From Clarkia xantiana subsp. parviflora (lineage: Eukaryota; Streptophyta; Magnoliopsida; Myrtales; Onagraceae): DNA of 64,000 nucleotides. Position numbers and translations under genes: made by a program. The notes under the pieces were generated by a model. It worked only from the letters and a program-made list of their open reading frames with translations. It was not told where the DNA came from and did not search any database. The DNA is taken from the NCBI GenBank assembly GCA_036873135.1, contig JAPTYO010000018.1, forward strand, positions 10,283,503-10,347,502, given 5' to 3'. Below, piece by piece: positions 47,481 to 59,290 of this stretch (positions within the stretch are counted from its first letter, which is position 1; every line of letters begins with the position of its first letter).

Positions 47481-48849
47481 ATGAAACTTAAAGTGGACTT
47501 AGTCAGATCAATGAGAATCAGTCAGTCTTTCATGCATGCATTTACCTAGCATTAGCTTAGCATGACCAGAGAATAATAAACTACAGTTTATCCTGTTTTT
47601 CTTATCCCTAATTCACTGAACATGGTGGACTTAATCCTCCCTAATCCTAAAAGAGAACCTAATCTCTCCAAGTTTTATATACCTAATCTACCCTTGTAAA
47701 TACTTTCATATACCTATCCTACCCTTCAAACATACCTCAGGCCATCTTCCAATCTACTGTTTTTTTTTTTTTTTTTTTTTTTCTGGAAATCATATTCCCA
47801 CCCACAAACTGTTGGACAATTGGGTTTGACAGTAACCCAATAGTCATTGCGAATGACATTTGGACCATCAGATTAATTGTGAATAGTAATTGAGTTACCT
47901 GGCGCAGGTCCGGCTATGCTAATTAGGAAATTAATTGTTGCCGAAATTATATTTGGAAAGTTAATATCCTCTAATTTAGACAATCCAAAAATTACTTATT
48001 CTAGCAATGTCCAAATACATTGCATAATGTAATTTGTGTAAGTGTATATTTTATATATGAATAATATATTTGATACATTTATGGACATAATCCTACCAAT
48101 TAAATGGTTGTTATATTTGTATTTTATATATACGTATATTCACCGAGTTAAAAAAAATAGAAGGCTACCGTAGCCAACCCATATATCTGTGTCGAGGAAG
48201 TCTACTTTTAATCTATTCTATTTTTCCCTTTTCACTTCCCAATATATTGCTTTAAACTTCCTTTCCTACAACTCTCGTCCACATTCATGTATCAAAGCAA
48301 AGCCATATGGAGTGTTAGCTCCTGTTCTCTAGTCGATCCATGCTACGGTGACTTGGACGACCGTTTCCTCAAAATCAAGACCACATGCAAACCGTGGAGA
48401 CCTCGAAGTTACTACGGGTTTTAAATTTACAGTTCTGTTTTAAATTTCGTAGCGTTTTTTATTCGATTATATTTCGAATCTAATATTCTTGTTTGAGTTC
48501 ATGTATGCTTCGGTTCGGTTGAACGAATTGGTTGCATAATTCCTAACAACGACACTGTTGTATCCTGGGAGGTGATCGCCCCTTTGATAAACCTCTTTGC
48601 ATAACCTGAGGGTGAGGTGGGGCGTAATTGCCTTAAGGAGAGCGTGATCCGCACGTGTCTCAGTTAAAACTTCGTCTTTCCCATTCGATCTACGGATCGC
48701 AATTTCGATTTTCATACACATACAGATTACTTGTTAATTGTATGTTGATTATCAAATAATAATGAATTGGACGTTAGTCCTACATATTTCAAAATTACTG
48801 TTTTAACTATATATCGACCAACGTTTTTTCCAACACAAACTTCTACCTT
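47481..48849. other. Unassigned non-coding stretch
   Basis: No supported gene. It contains a 23-base T run (47760-47782). A segment at about 48540-48660 (CCTGGGAGGTGATCGCC ... GAGAGCGTGATCCGCACGTG) has the look of a repeat, but I cannot assign it. It ends where the truncated E3 LTR begins. Confidence 0.5.
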
Positions 48850-48903
48850 AAGGAGTTCAGACTTCCGTCAAGAACGTGCCGGAGTTCCAATCGTGATCCA
48901 ACA
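48850..48903 (+). repeat. E3 5' LTR remnant
   Basis: Matches the last 54 bp of the 3' LTR (56222-56275) with one or two differences. Sequence upstream of 48850 is unrelated to the LTR, so about 535 bp of the LTR were deleted together with any flanking duplication. Confidence 0.85.
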
Positions 48904-48957
48904 TTGGCGCCGTCTGTGGGAACGTAACAAAAAGGAAAGATAGCTTCTACCCGATCG

Positions 48958-51900
48958 ATGGTTGGCAAGCAGAAGCATAAGCAAGGGCAATCCGGCGGTT
49001 CCCGCCATCTTGCTGGAACTCTGAATTCGGGGCTGCCGGAGCACAGTGTTGATCGGAATGATCCTCCCCCTGCTGGTTCCCAAACAGGGGGTCATCATGA
49101 CGATCACGAGGATTCCGTTCGAGATTCGTTGGAGGACAGGGAGGAGATCCCGAGGAGGGACCAGGATGCTCCTTCAAAGGTGGACTTGGCGAAGGTTTTG
49201 ATGGACGCCATGCCGACATTCCTGGAGACCATGGAGGCTCTCCTGGACCGAAGGGAGGCTGCCAAGAAGAAGGAGGAAGAGTTGCCTCTGCCTCCGCCGA
49301 GGGAGGATTGGTACGGGCAGGAGGCCCAATCCGAGCACCAGGACAAGGGCAAGGAGCCCGCTCAGTCGGAGCAGTTCCTGATTGATGGGCCTGGACCGGT
49401 GCAGCATATGACCATCCCTCTTAATGGTCCTATCACCCCCGACCAGGTGGTGAAGATCGTGAACATCTGTATGGGGGACCAGAAGAAGATGGTGTCGGAG
49501 CTGAGGGATCTATCCACTCATCCCTTTGTTCCCTAATTGCTGAACACCATTGTCCCACCAGGACATGGTATCCAGACGATCAAGGAGTATGATGGCGAAG
49601 GAGATCCAGTTCGCCATGTCCAGAAGCATGTTATGGCTTGTCTAGGCAGAGCCAAGGATGATGATATAGTGTGCGTTCTGTTCCCGGCCACACTTGGTGA
49701 GAGGGCCCTGATGTGGTTCTTCAGCCTTCCACCAGGGTGCATCTCTACCTGGACCCAGATGAATGACCGTTTCATCTAGCAGTACCAGGGCCGTCGGCGT
49801 CTCCTGAAAAGCGCGAGGTCCCTGGCTGAGGTGGTACAGAGGCTCGATGAGTCGCTGGCGTATTATTACCAGAGGTACACCGCCAGCGTGGCCGAGATTA
49901 ATGAGGAGATGTCAGAGGGAGAGACCATCCGCACCTTCATTCGGAACCTGACAGCACCATATGGTTCCGACCTGATGCACAGCGTGGCTGAGAAGGCTGT
50001 GTGGAACATGGAGGCGCTGCAGAAGATAGTGAAGTAGCAAATCGACGTGCATGAGTCGAAGATAGCTGCCGGAGAGCTCAATCCTCCGAAATCAAACAAG
50101 GGGAAGCAGTCGTCCAAGCCATCGGACGATCGCAAGAGGAAGGATAAACCCGAGAGCAGTCGGGGTCGAGGCCGCTCTGATCGAAGGGAAGACAAGCGTC
50201 CCTCGAAGTCGGACAAGCGGGATGACTGTTACACTCCTCTCATTTGCTCCGTGGGTGCTGTGTTGGCGGTGATGGATCGGCAGGGTATCGCCAGGTACCC
50301 CCCGAAGAAGGATGGAGAGTTCATGGGAGCCCGCACCGATCGTTATTGTCGTTTCCACCGCGCCAGCGGTCATGACACTAACCACTTTTGGGAGTTGAAG
50401 AAGGAGATTGAGAAGCTGATCCAGAAGGGGAAGCTCAAGGAATTTGTGGCTGGGCGACGGAGCCGATCCCGTTCCCGGTCCCGATCGCGGTCCCGTTCCC
50501 GATCCCGCGATCGGTCCCCGAAGAAGAAGAGGTCCGAGCCGGAGCCCTCGGCCAAGGAGTCTTCCGATACCCGCAAGGAGAAGCGGGGGACCATTAATGT
50601 GATCCATGGGGGATTTGCCGCAGGAGGTGATACCACGGCATCTCGAGAGGTCTATGCTTCAAGAATTCCTGTTGCTGTGGTGCTGGGCAAGAGGGCCCGA
50701 TTTTGGACCCCGAAGGAAGAGATGGTGATTTCCTTCTCAGCGGAGGACTTGATAGGTGTGGAGACCCCGCACGATGATGCTTTGGTTGTGACCCTGAGCG
50801 TGGATGGGTACGAGATGAAGCGAATCTTGATTGATGGAGGGAGCTCCTCCAACATTTTGTTCATGGATGCGCTGGAGGCCATGGGAAAAACCAAGAAGGA
50901 TCTGAAGAATGTGGACTTCTCGATGGTCGGATTTTCTGGCTCTACCTCTTACCCGTTGGGGATGATTACCTTACCAGTTGAGTTCGGTAGTGGTTGGAAG
51001 TCGGAGAAGAGGGACGTGGAGTTCGTGGTGGTCGAGTCTGCGGGGACTTACAATGCAATTATCGGGAGGACCACCATCAACCCGATGGGGGAAATTGCCT
51101 CAACTGTCCATCAGAAGATGAAGTTTCCGACCGACCACGGAGTCGGGAAGGTCAAGGGCGATCTGGTGGCCTCCAGGAAGTGCTATGTCAATGCAAGTCG
51201 AAGGAAGAATCGGGAGGCTATGACTATTTTCCAGACCGATGCTGATCCCGGAGAGAAGTTTGGGCGTCCCGCCTCGATGGAGGATTTGAAGGAGGTCGAG
51301 ATCGATGGACCTCAGAGGAAGGTGAAAATCGGGTCCGCTCTGTCTGAGGATAGGACCCAAGAGCTGATTGATTTGTTCAAGGAGTTCAAAGAGTTGTTTG
51401 CCTGGTCCCCGAGTGACATGCCAGGAATCAGCCCCGATGTGATCACTCATGAGCTGAAGATTGAACCCGCGATCAAGCCGATTGCACAGAGAAGGTGCCC
51501 GATGGGTGCAGACAAGAAGATCGCAATCCAGCAAGAGGTGGGCAGGTTGCTCGATGCTGGATTTATTAAGGAGCTCCGATTCCAAACCTGGGTCGCCAAC
51601 CTATTCCTGGTGAAAAAGAGCAATGGCAAGTGGTGGATGTGTGTTGATTTCCGCGACCTGAACAAAGCATGCCTGAAGGATTGCTATCCGCTCCCGAGGA
51701 TCGACCAGCTGGTGGATGCCACATCGGGACATGAGTTTCTGAGCTTTATGGATGCCTACTCCGGCTACAATCAGATCAAGATGTCCAAGGAGGATGCCCC
51801 CCACACCGCTTTTTATGCTGATAGTGACATCTATCACTATGATGTCATGCCCTTTGGACTGATCAATGCCGGTGCAACTTATCAGAGGATGGTGAACAAG

Positions 51901-54531
51901 CTGTTCGGGGATATGCTGGGGAAGACGATGGAGGCCTATGTGGACGATATGTTGGTGAAGTCCCGACAGGCCGAGGATCATGTTCACAACTTGGCCACGG
52001 CGTTTGAGCGGATGAGGCTTCATCAAGTTCGCTTGAACCCGACCAAGTGTGCCTTCGGAATGCACTCGGGGAAGTTTTTGGGCTTCATGGTGAGCCATAG
52101 GGGAATCGAGGTGAACCCTTAGAAGCTGAAGGTGATCGAGGAGATATAGTCCCTGACGAACCACCGGGAGGTGCAGGTGCTAAATGGCCGATTGGCCGCG
52201 ATGAACCGCTTCCTGTCCAAGGCAAGCGACCGATCCATGCCGTTCTTTGAAGTGCTGAGGGCCAACAAGAAGTTTGAGTGGACTGCCAAGTGCGAAGAGG
52301 CGTTCCAGGCACTCAAGTAGCACCTCCGCACCCTCCCGCCGTTGGCGAAGCTCATTCCAGGCGAGCCACTCTATCTGTATTTGGCTGTTAGCTCTGTCTT
52401 AGTGAAAGTCGTAGAGGGTAACCAAGTCCCCGTCTATTATGTAAGCAAGGCATTTGCGAAGTTTGAAATGAATTATCCAGCCGTTGAGAAGTATCTTTAT
52501 GCGTTGATTATTACTGCTCGGAAGCTGAGACCTTACTTCCATGCGCATGAGATTACTGTTTTGACGAATCATCCCTTGAAACATTTTTTGAACCGACCTG
52601 ATGCGTCGGGGAGATTAGTGAAATGGGCAGTCGAGCTTAGTGAGTTCCGCATTCACTTTGCTCCGAGAACGGCTATTAAGGGCCAGGCGTTGGAGGATTT
52701 CATAGCAGAGTCTACAGCCCCCGATCTAGAAGAAGTGGGCCCTGTAGAGGGGGCAACCATGGAGGTCCCGATGGCAGAGCAGTCAGAACAGCCCGATGAT
52801 GAAGACACTTGGGAGATGTATACCGATGGCTCCTCAAGTTCAGAAGGATCGGGAGCAGGGTTCGTACTGATACCGCCAGGTGGAGGCGAGCCCCTTCGAT
52901 ATGCCTTGGCCTTGACGTTTAGGGCCTCCAACAATGAAGCTGAATATGAGGCCCTCATCACCGGCCTCAAGACTGCCAAAGGAACGGGACTTGGTCACTT
53001 AAAGGTGAAGTGTGATGCTAGCCTGATTGTGAACCAAGTCCAGGGGCGATACGAAGCAAAGAGCCCGATGATGAAAAAGTACCTTCGTGAGGTGCAAACC
53101 TTGAAGGAGAGTTTCAAGAGCTTCGATATTGAGGCGATCCCGAGGGAGGATAATGTGGAAGCAGATGCCTTGAGCAAGTTCGCCTTGGGGGCACCCCTCG
53201 ATGAAAGTCAGAAGGTGCACTTCTTGGAGAAGGTGATCCTGTCAACCACCGATCAATCGGAGGTATGTGCCATTGAGACCATATCTGAGGAGCCCACTTG
53301 GATGACCCCGATAGCCGCGTACCTGACTACGGGGGCAGTCCCTGATGATGAAGTAGCAGCTGGCAAATTACGCCGAATCACGGTCAATTATGTGATGGTG
53401 GACAATCACCTGTATAAAAAGGGGTATTCAACTCCATACTTGAAATGTGTGGCTGAGCCCGATACAAATCGGATCCTTAGGGAGGTGCACGAAGGATACT
53501 CGGCTTGTCATGAAGGTGCCCGATCCATCATGAGGAAAGTGTTGAACCTGTGCTATTACTGGCCCTCGATGAACAAGGAGGCAACGATGCTAGTCCGATC
53601 CTGTGACGCTTGCCAGAGGTATGCCCCGAATATCGTGGCTCCAGCTGCCGATCTGACGTCCATCAAGAGTGCTTGGCCCTTCACGCAATGGGGAATCGAT
53701 TTGGTGGGACCCCTTCCAATTGCAAAAGGTCAGTGCCAATATTTTCTTGTGACTATTGATTATTTCTCGAAGTGGATAGAAGCTAAGGCATTGGCCAAGA
53801 CAACGGGGAATCATATCCTCAAATTCCTCCAGACCCGTATTATATCCAGATACGGGATCCCTAAGGTGTTGATCAGTGATAACGGCCCTCCGTTTAATGG
53901 GGTCCAGTGGAAGGAGTACCTGGAGGAACTGAAAATTGAGCATCAGACAGCCTCTGTCCATCATGCCCAAACCAATGGACAGGTGGAGTTAGCCAACAAG
54001 ATCGTGATGGATGGCCTGAAGAAGAGGGTCCATGCCTTGAAGGGCAAATGGCTGAACGAGCTAGAAAATGTGCTTTGGGCTGTTAGAACAACACCCAAAC
54101 AGTCGACTGGGGAGACTCCGTTTGGCCTTGTTTATGGCACGGAAGCAGTCGCTCCCGTTGAAATAGCTGTGGCATCCCATCGGACGAGGTATTACGAGCC
54201 TTTGTCGAATGATGAAATGAGGCATCTGGACTTGGACTTGGTCAAAGAGAAGAGGCGGAATGCCGATGAGGCCCAGGCTCGGATACGCTTGGCAACGACA
54301 AGATATTACAATCGGCGAGTCAAGTCTCGACAGTTCTTTGTCGGAGAACTGGTCAGGCGTCGGAACGAATTTACCCTTTTGGATCGGATCAACAAGATGT
54401 CACCAAAATGGGAAGGACCTTATAAGGTCGTGGGGATGCCAGCTCGAAATGCGTATAAGTTGGAAGACCTCGATGGCAATGTGTTGAAGCATTCTTTTAG
54501 TGGTGAACACTTGAAGAAATTTCATGCCTGA
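48958..54531 (+). pseudogene. E3 gag-pol, full length in one frame but with six in-frame stops
   Basis: 1858 codons from ATG 48958 to the stop at 54529-54531 keep one frame throughout. Stops: TAA 49534, TAG 49777, TAG 50035, TAG 52120, TAG 52147, TAG 52318. Domains in order: gag core (WFFSLPPGCISTWTQMNDRF), knuckle-like CRFHRASGHDTNHF (the last Cys is Phe), RS tail (SRSRSRSRSRSRSRSRSRDR), protease (ILIDGGSSSNIL), RT (LPRIDQLVDATSGHEFLSFM; YVDD), RNase H, archaeal-type RNase H (MYTDGSSSSEGSGAGF), integrase (HEGYSACHEGA, CDACQ, GIDLVGPLP, SDNGPPFNG) and end GEHLKKFHA. Compared with E1 and E2, three stops stand where E1 has CAG (Gln). The integrase His of HHAQTNGQVE is kept. Dead as it stands; a useful record of the full domain order. 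Confidence 0.93.
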
Positions 54532-54536
54532 TATTA

Positions 54537-55140
54537 GTCGCCTTTAGTGGTGCAAGTTGTTTATCGTTTTGATTCGATGTAAACAGGTTTTGAGCCATCA
54601 ATGAATAAAGAGGTTGCTTCCGATCAGATTGTTCTTAGATTTATTATTCTAAGTATAGTTAAATCGCCTTAAGTGGTGTGGTTAAATTGCCTTAAGTGGC
54701 ATGGCTAAATCGCCTTAAGTGGTGTGGTTAAATTTCCTTAAGTGGCATGGCTAAATCGCCTTAAGTGGTGTGGTTAAATTGCCTTAAAAGGCATGGTTAA
54801 ATTGCCTTAAGTGGCATGGCTAAATCGCCTTAAGTGGTGTGGTTAAATTTCCTTAAGTGGCATGGCTAAATCGCCTTAAGTGGTGTGGTTAAATTGCCTT
54901 AAAAGGCATGGTTAAATTGCCTTAAGTGGCATGGCTAAATCGCCTTAAGTGGTGTGGTTAAATTGCCTTAAGTGGCATGGCTAAATCGCCTTAAGTGGTG
55001 TGGTTAAATCGCCTTAAGTGGCGTAGTTAAATCGCCCTAAGTGGCGTGGTTAAAACGTCTTAAGTGACGTGTTGAATCACTCTAAGTGGTATGGTCAAAT
55101 CGCCTTAAGTGGCGTGGTTAAATCACCTTAAGTGGTGAAA
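54537..55140 (+). repeat. E3 minisatellite, alternating 23-bp units
   Basis: About 20 units alternate between GGTTAAATTGCCTTAAGTGG plus CAT and GGCTAAATCGCCTTAAGTGG plus TGT, giving a 46-bp dimer in the centre. It lies between pol and the remnant of the antisense gene, as in E1 and E2, and shares the GCCTTAAGTGG core. Confidence 0.92.
54598..54626 (+). terminator. Conserved AATAAA block after pol (E3)
   Basis: TCAATGAATAAAGAGGTTGC lies about 70 bp after the pol stop. See E1 and E2. Confidence 0.5.
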
Positions 55141-55686
55141 TGATAATCGGAACCAAAATAAATTGATATTATAAAGGCCTGAAGGTTCATGAATGGGGAA
55201 GAAAAGATGATCCTGACGGTCGGAGATCCTGGTTGCCGGAGCGCTGATCAGAAATCAGGATGGAGAGCTTGAGCTTTTGAAATTGCAGAGGATGCAGCGG
55301 TGGAGGAGAAGCGAATAGTGCCAAGATTTGGGGGTTTTATAGGAGAGAAGATAACCGAAGAGACGTTTCAATCCGGACCGTTGAAGATGAAACGTTTCAA
55401 CCTGTGTCGTTGAGACGCTAACAACAAAACGGCTAAAAAGTGCTTTTTCAGAAAAGGCAGACACGTGTACCCAAGCCGTCGCTTCATCACCCACTGCATT
55501 TAATAGTTGAGTAATCGAGAAATCTTTTCGGATTTGGTTGTTATCCTCGAAATATCGGGGAATCGTGGATGAGAAGATCCGCGTCAGAAGATTTTTTGTA
55601 AAGTTAAAAGCCTCCGATGCCAATATCGGGAGGTCCGGAGTTGGAAGACACGACGAACTGTAAGTCCCTCATGTCTTGGGGGCAAA
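55141..55686 (-). promoter_or_regulatory. Antisense promoter and transcript ends without a coding sequence (E3)
   Basis: On the minus strand GTTTCATCTTCAACGGTCCG plus GATTGA (55393-55368) and TATAAAACCC (TATA at 55341-55335) match the antisense promoters of E1 and E2. The sequence then runs through a short leader-like stretch straight to GCCTTTATAATATC (about 55180-55167), which resembles the sequence after the antisense stop in E1. The about 2.7-kb gene is missing. The polypurine tract CATGTCTTGGGGGCAAA lies at 55670-55686. Confidence 0.6.
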
Positions 55687-56275
55687 TGATGGGTTTCGAT
55701 ATAGCCGTTAGGCCCATTAACAACGAGTAAACGGTGAGTAGTCCCACTGGGCTCCAAAAGAGACCTAAAGGACCAATATGAGGGATCCCGACAAGGTCGG
55801 TCCCGATATATGAGCTGGACGCTCCCGATGGAATGTCTTTGAGTAGGCCCCGATGTTGAATCCCTGAGGATGTTGGCCCTGTCCCGATGACGAGGGGCCC
55901 CGAGCGGTGACCAAAGGAGATAACTCTGGAGTCCCCGATATCCGTTGGGACTTGCCACTAGAGGATGAGGCCGAGAAACACGCCCACTATCAGCGTAGTG
56001 GGGAAGTGGCCTGAAAAGACGGAACGTGGGCTAACTGCCCCTGGCAGTTATCTCAATAGGTAACTGAGTAACTCCTCCCCTATATAAAGGAAGGAATTAC
56101 CTCAGAACGGATACTCATACTCTCATACATACTTGCCTACATCGAGATACTCATTTAAGCATCGGAGAGGGATTCTGGGTCACCGCCCGGTCTATCCCTT
56201 TTTGCAGGATTACTTGGAGCAAAGGAGTTCAGACTTCCGTCAAGAACGTGTCGGAGTTCCAATCGTGATCCAACA
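55687..56275 (+). repeat. E3 3' LTR
   Basis: 589 bp, TGATGGGTTTCGATATAGCC ... GTGATCCAACA. TATA box CCCTATATAAAGG at about 56079-56091 and TTAAGCATCGGAGAGGG at 56156-56172. It is shorter than the E2 LTR and lacks much of the GATACGCGG-type section. 56276-56439 holds nothing recognised. Confidence 0.92.
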
Positions 56276-56439
56276 ACATCCAATGTTCATGCCAAAATAA
56301 TTTTTCTTCGTTATATTCTTTATGTTATACTCCTATTTTTTACATCATACTCTGATTTAGTTGCACAACCAAACACACATATTTTCTCGGCTACTTAAAG
56401 GTTTGCAGAAACCAATTTGCGCATACTGTTGTTACCAGA

Positions 56440-56870
56440 TGTTATGTTCTGCGTATCGGGTTGACAAGTCGTCGATCTGAATAACCAACACACGAAAAAA
56501 ATCATTTCCTGTGCGATCCGACAGTTCTCTTTTGCAATTCGTTTCCCCGTATCTTCTCCGTAATCCTTCTTCCCTTAGATCTGCACGAGGGGTAAGCCGG
56601 GGTGGTACCGGCAAACCCTCTCCGATGCTTAAATGAGAACAACGTATAGAGAGAGAAAGTAGAGAGAGCTCAAATCATGCAATTGCAATAACTTAGTAAA
56701 TGAATAGGGATGAGGTTCTATTTACAGGCTCCAAAGAGATTAAGGCGGTTAATGACACCGTTAACCCTTAAACGAGCACAGTTAACAAATAACAGAAGGA
56801 TTAAACCCTTAATAAGCATGGAGAAGGTTCGTGATATTTTCTAAGTGTGGGACGTTCAAATTGATGGTCG
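56440..56870 (-). repeat. LTR fragment of a related element, minus orientation
   Basis: On the minus strand it ends CATAACA (56446-56440) and carries TTAAGCATCGGAGAGGG (56632-56616) and a TATA-like TGTAAATAGAACC upstream. Further upstream GTTAACGGTGTCATTAACCG matches the LTR-like piece at about 61300. The outer boundary is not clear. Confidence 0.6.
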
Positions 56871-56951
56871 GATCATCACGAGGGACGGTTTGAAAAGCAG
56901 TGTTCCGGACGTTGCGCACACCCTTTTAGCGGCAATATCGCGTGTCGGAAG

Positions 56952-57639
56952 TGTTAGATATCTGTCCAATTCGGGTTCGTATTTACATTTCAGGCCTCGT
57001 AAAATATCCCAAAACCCGTAAAAAAACCCTTTTGCAGACACCCAAGTCTAAAACGGTCCGGGATACGCGCAATTCCCGGGCGGAAGGACTTCCGGATTGC
57101 CTTGGCAATCCGGACTTGTCCCAGATTGTTAAACAATCCGGGTAGGTCCGGATTACCGTTTTTCTTCGTACGCTCAGCCCGATTAATTTTCCAAGTGCGG
57201 GAAGTCGGTTCATGCATAGTCCGCCTTGATGACGGTATACGTCTTCCTTACATACCGACATCAAGTAGTTAAAAACTGGGCATGATCCTTAGGTTCCCTA
57301 TAAATAGGGGCCTAGATCTCCCATTCTAGACAACTCCCTCACTCTTGGACTTTAGATGCTCTGACTTCTCTCTAAGGCTTTATCTCTCTAGGAGTTCTAA
57401 CTTGAGCGTCGGAGTGGGCCCAACCAGCATTCCCCCCTCCCACGCTGGTTAATGCCCCTCGTGCAGGACCCGAAGGTCAAGAGTTCAAGGTCGAGGATTG
57501 GGAGATTTGCTCGGTGATTGTGTTTTAAGGATCGCGGCGTTCCCGTCCTTATACATACATCTCGAGCCCGATCGTGAAGAAAGAAGCCTGTTCGTGAAGG
57601 AAAAAGCCCGAAGCTGCCCAAGTGGAAGCTGACATAACA
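56952..57639 (+). repeat. Probable 5' LTR of a further Tat-type element (E4)
   Basis: The right end GACATAACA (57631-57639) is followed at once by a primer site (TTTGGTGCCGTCTGAAG). TATA box CCCTATAAATAGGGG at about 57296-57310. A variant of the shared LTR block (GAGCGTCGGAGTGGGCC) lies at 57404-57420. TGTTAGATATCTG at 56952 is a plausible but unproven left end. A perfect 11-bp inverted repeat TCCGGATTGCC/GGCAATCCGGA lies at about 57090-57113. Confidence 0.55.
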
Positions 57640-57656
57640 TTTGGTGCCGTCTGAAG
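57640..57656 (+). other. E4 primer-binding site
   Basis: TTTGGTGCCGTCTGAAG abuts the LTR end. It differs from the E1-E3 site (TTGGCGCCGTCTG) mainly by GTGCC for GCGCC. Confidence 0.6.
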
Positions 57657-57683
57657 TGATTCGAACAAAAAGCCGTGCTGCAA

Positions 57684-59290
57684 GCCATGACAGGAAGACG
57701 ACCAAAGAAGGCGGGTGTAAGCAGGATGAAACCAACGAGAAGTCAACCGGGACCCTCTCATATTCCGGCCGCAGAATCTACGGCTTCGTCCATTCCGTCC
57801 ACAAATTCCCCCCTGCACAGTACGGGCCGGAAGATCAAAACAATGGGCCTCCGCAAGAGCAAAGGACGAGGGTGAATCAGGAATTCCCATCGGGAATGCC
57901 AGCTGAGACAGCACAGCAACAACCAAGGAATGCAGCCAACATGCCTGCAGTCACACCGACAATGATGGCGGCACTTGAAGAACTTCTTGCTCTCAGGGAG
58001 ATCTTAAGGAGTCAAGGATACGCTGCACCTCCGCCACCACCCCCGCATGCTATTGAACAATCTGCACCAGCTAGGGAGGCGTCACATGATGCCAACAAGC
58101 AAAAGTCGCAACACCTAGAAGGAGTAGGAGACTCTGAAGATGCCTAACAACAAGCCAGGCGGGAGCCAGCACGTTCATGCACTCCAAGCGTTGGCATGAA
58201 GCAACAACAAGGAGTGAGATGGAAGCAGCCTCCTGTGAGCAATTCACAACGCCCACACAAGGAGGATAGCTTTAAGACAACAAGCCATGCTGACACATGC
58301 AACGATGGGTGGAGGAAGCCCGCGTACGACAATGACATCCCAATCACGGGACTCGCGGCTAAGGCCTTAGAAGAAATGATTGAGAGAAAAATGAAGCAAT
58401 CGAAGATAAAGGGAATGCATGCCCTGGAAGAAAATGCATCACATCCATTCTCTGATGAATTAGTGCACAGTCACGTTCCAGATGCTCTGTACAGAATTGG
58501 TGGAGAAAAATATAGAGGAAAAGGAGATCCAATCGAGCATGTGCAACAACATGAAGCGTCTCTGCTGGGACGAACAGACAACCCGCATCACGTTGCCATG
58601 ACATTTGCTAATACTCTCGTTGGAACTGCCGCACATTGGTTCTTCTCGTTGCCATGCGGAAGCGTTACTTCATGGGCATATCTAAAGGCAAAATTCATTC
58701 AAAGATACATGGGGGAGCGCACACTCCTTAAAGGGCCGAACGCGTTGAATGAGGTGACACAGCAAAACGACGAGTCGTTAGCAGATTATTACATCCGCTT
58801 CAATCAACATCTCAGAAATTCAAGGAAACATCACCGAAGGAGAAATCGTGCGCGCCTTCATTGCAAATTTAGGCTGAAGAGGATATGCCCTGGCTGAAAA
58901 GATGTCAAAGCGCCCAGCTGAGACACTTGAAGAATTGGCGGCGAGGGTAAAAGAATTCGTGGATCTGGACAGATTCATAGAGCAACATAAGGCGAAAGTT
59001 AGTGCAGCTCGCGCTAAGGAGAAGCAAGCAAAACCCCAGCAAGGCCCGTAGCAAGCGAGACAATTCCAACCCCATAAGAGGCCGTATCAGCCCGAATTCC
59101 AAAGACCAAAAGAAGTGAACCTGGCAGAATGCGTTCCTTTGAATGCACCACTTTCCGTAATCTTGAAGAAGATGAAGGAGGATAATATGTGGAGGGAGCC
59201 AGCAAACTTCCGAAAGGGGCCACTGGGAAAGCAGGGAGATAAATGGTGTAAAAACCATGAAGTCTACGGCCATGAAACAAACAGTTGTGT
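57684..59290 (+). pseudogene. E4 gag, frame-shifted
   Basis: Pieces in different frames: MTGRRPKKAGVSRMKPTRSQ from about 57687, then ALEELLALREILRSQGYAAP with a TAA at 58145-58147. The gag core follows (HVQQHEASLLGRTDNPHHVA, WFFSLPCGSVTSWAYLKAKF), a frameshift near 58815, then LAEKMSKRPAETLEELAARV and a TAG near 59050. Last comes a zinc-knuckle start WCKNHEVYGHETNSC at about 59243-59287. The domain order agrees with the gag of E1-E3 but the sequence is clearly diverged. Coding stops where repeat-rich foreign DNA begins at about 59286. Confidence 0.8.

Larger units (their letters stand above)
48850..56275 (+). mobile_element. E3: Tat-type LTR element with truncated 5' LTR
   Basis: Only the last about 54 bp of the 5' LTR remain (48850-48903, AAGGAGTTCAGACTTCCGTC ... 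GATCCAACA); the 3' LTR is whole (55687-56275, 589 bp). The PBS TTGGCGCCGTCTGTGGGAAC is at 48904. gag-pol occupies 48958-54531 in one frame with six stops. An AATAAA block, a minisatellite and the antisense promoter follow, but no antisense coding sequence. Because of the truncation no target duplication can be tested. Confidence 0.9.

Noticed and set aside
55255..55623. 122-aa minus ORF in E3 after the antisense promoter
   Set aside because: Overlaps promoter box and TATA box; no similarity to the antisense proteins.
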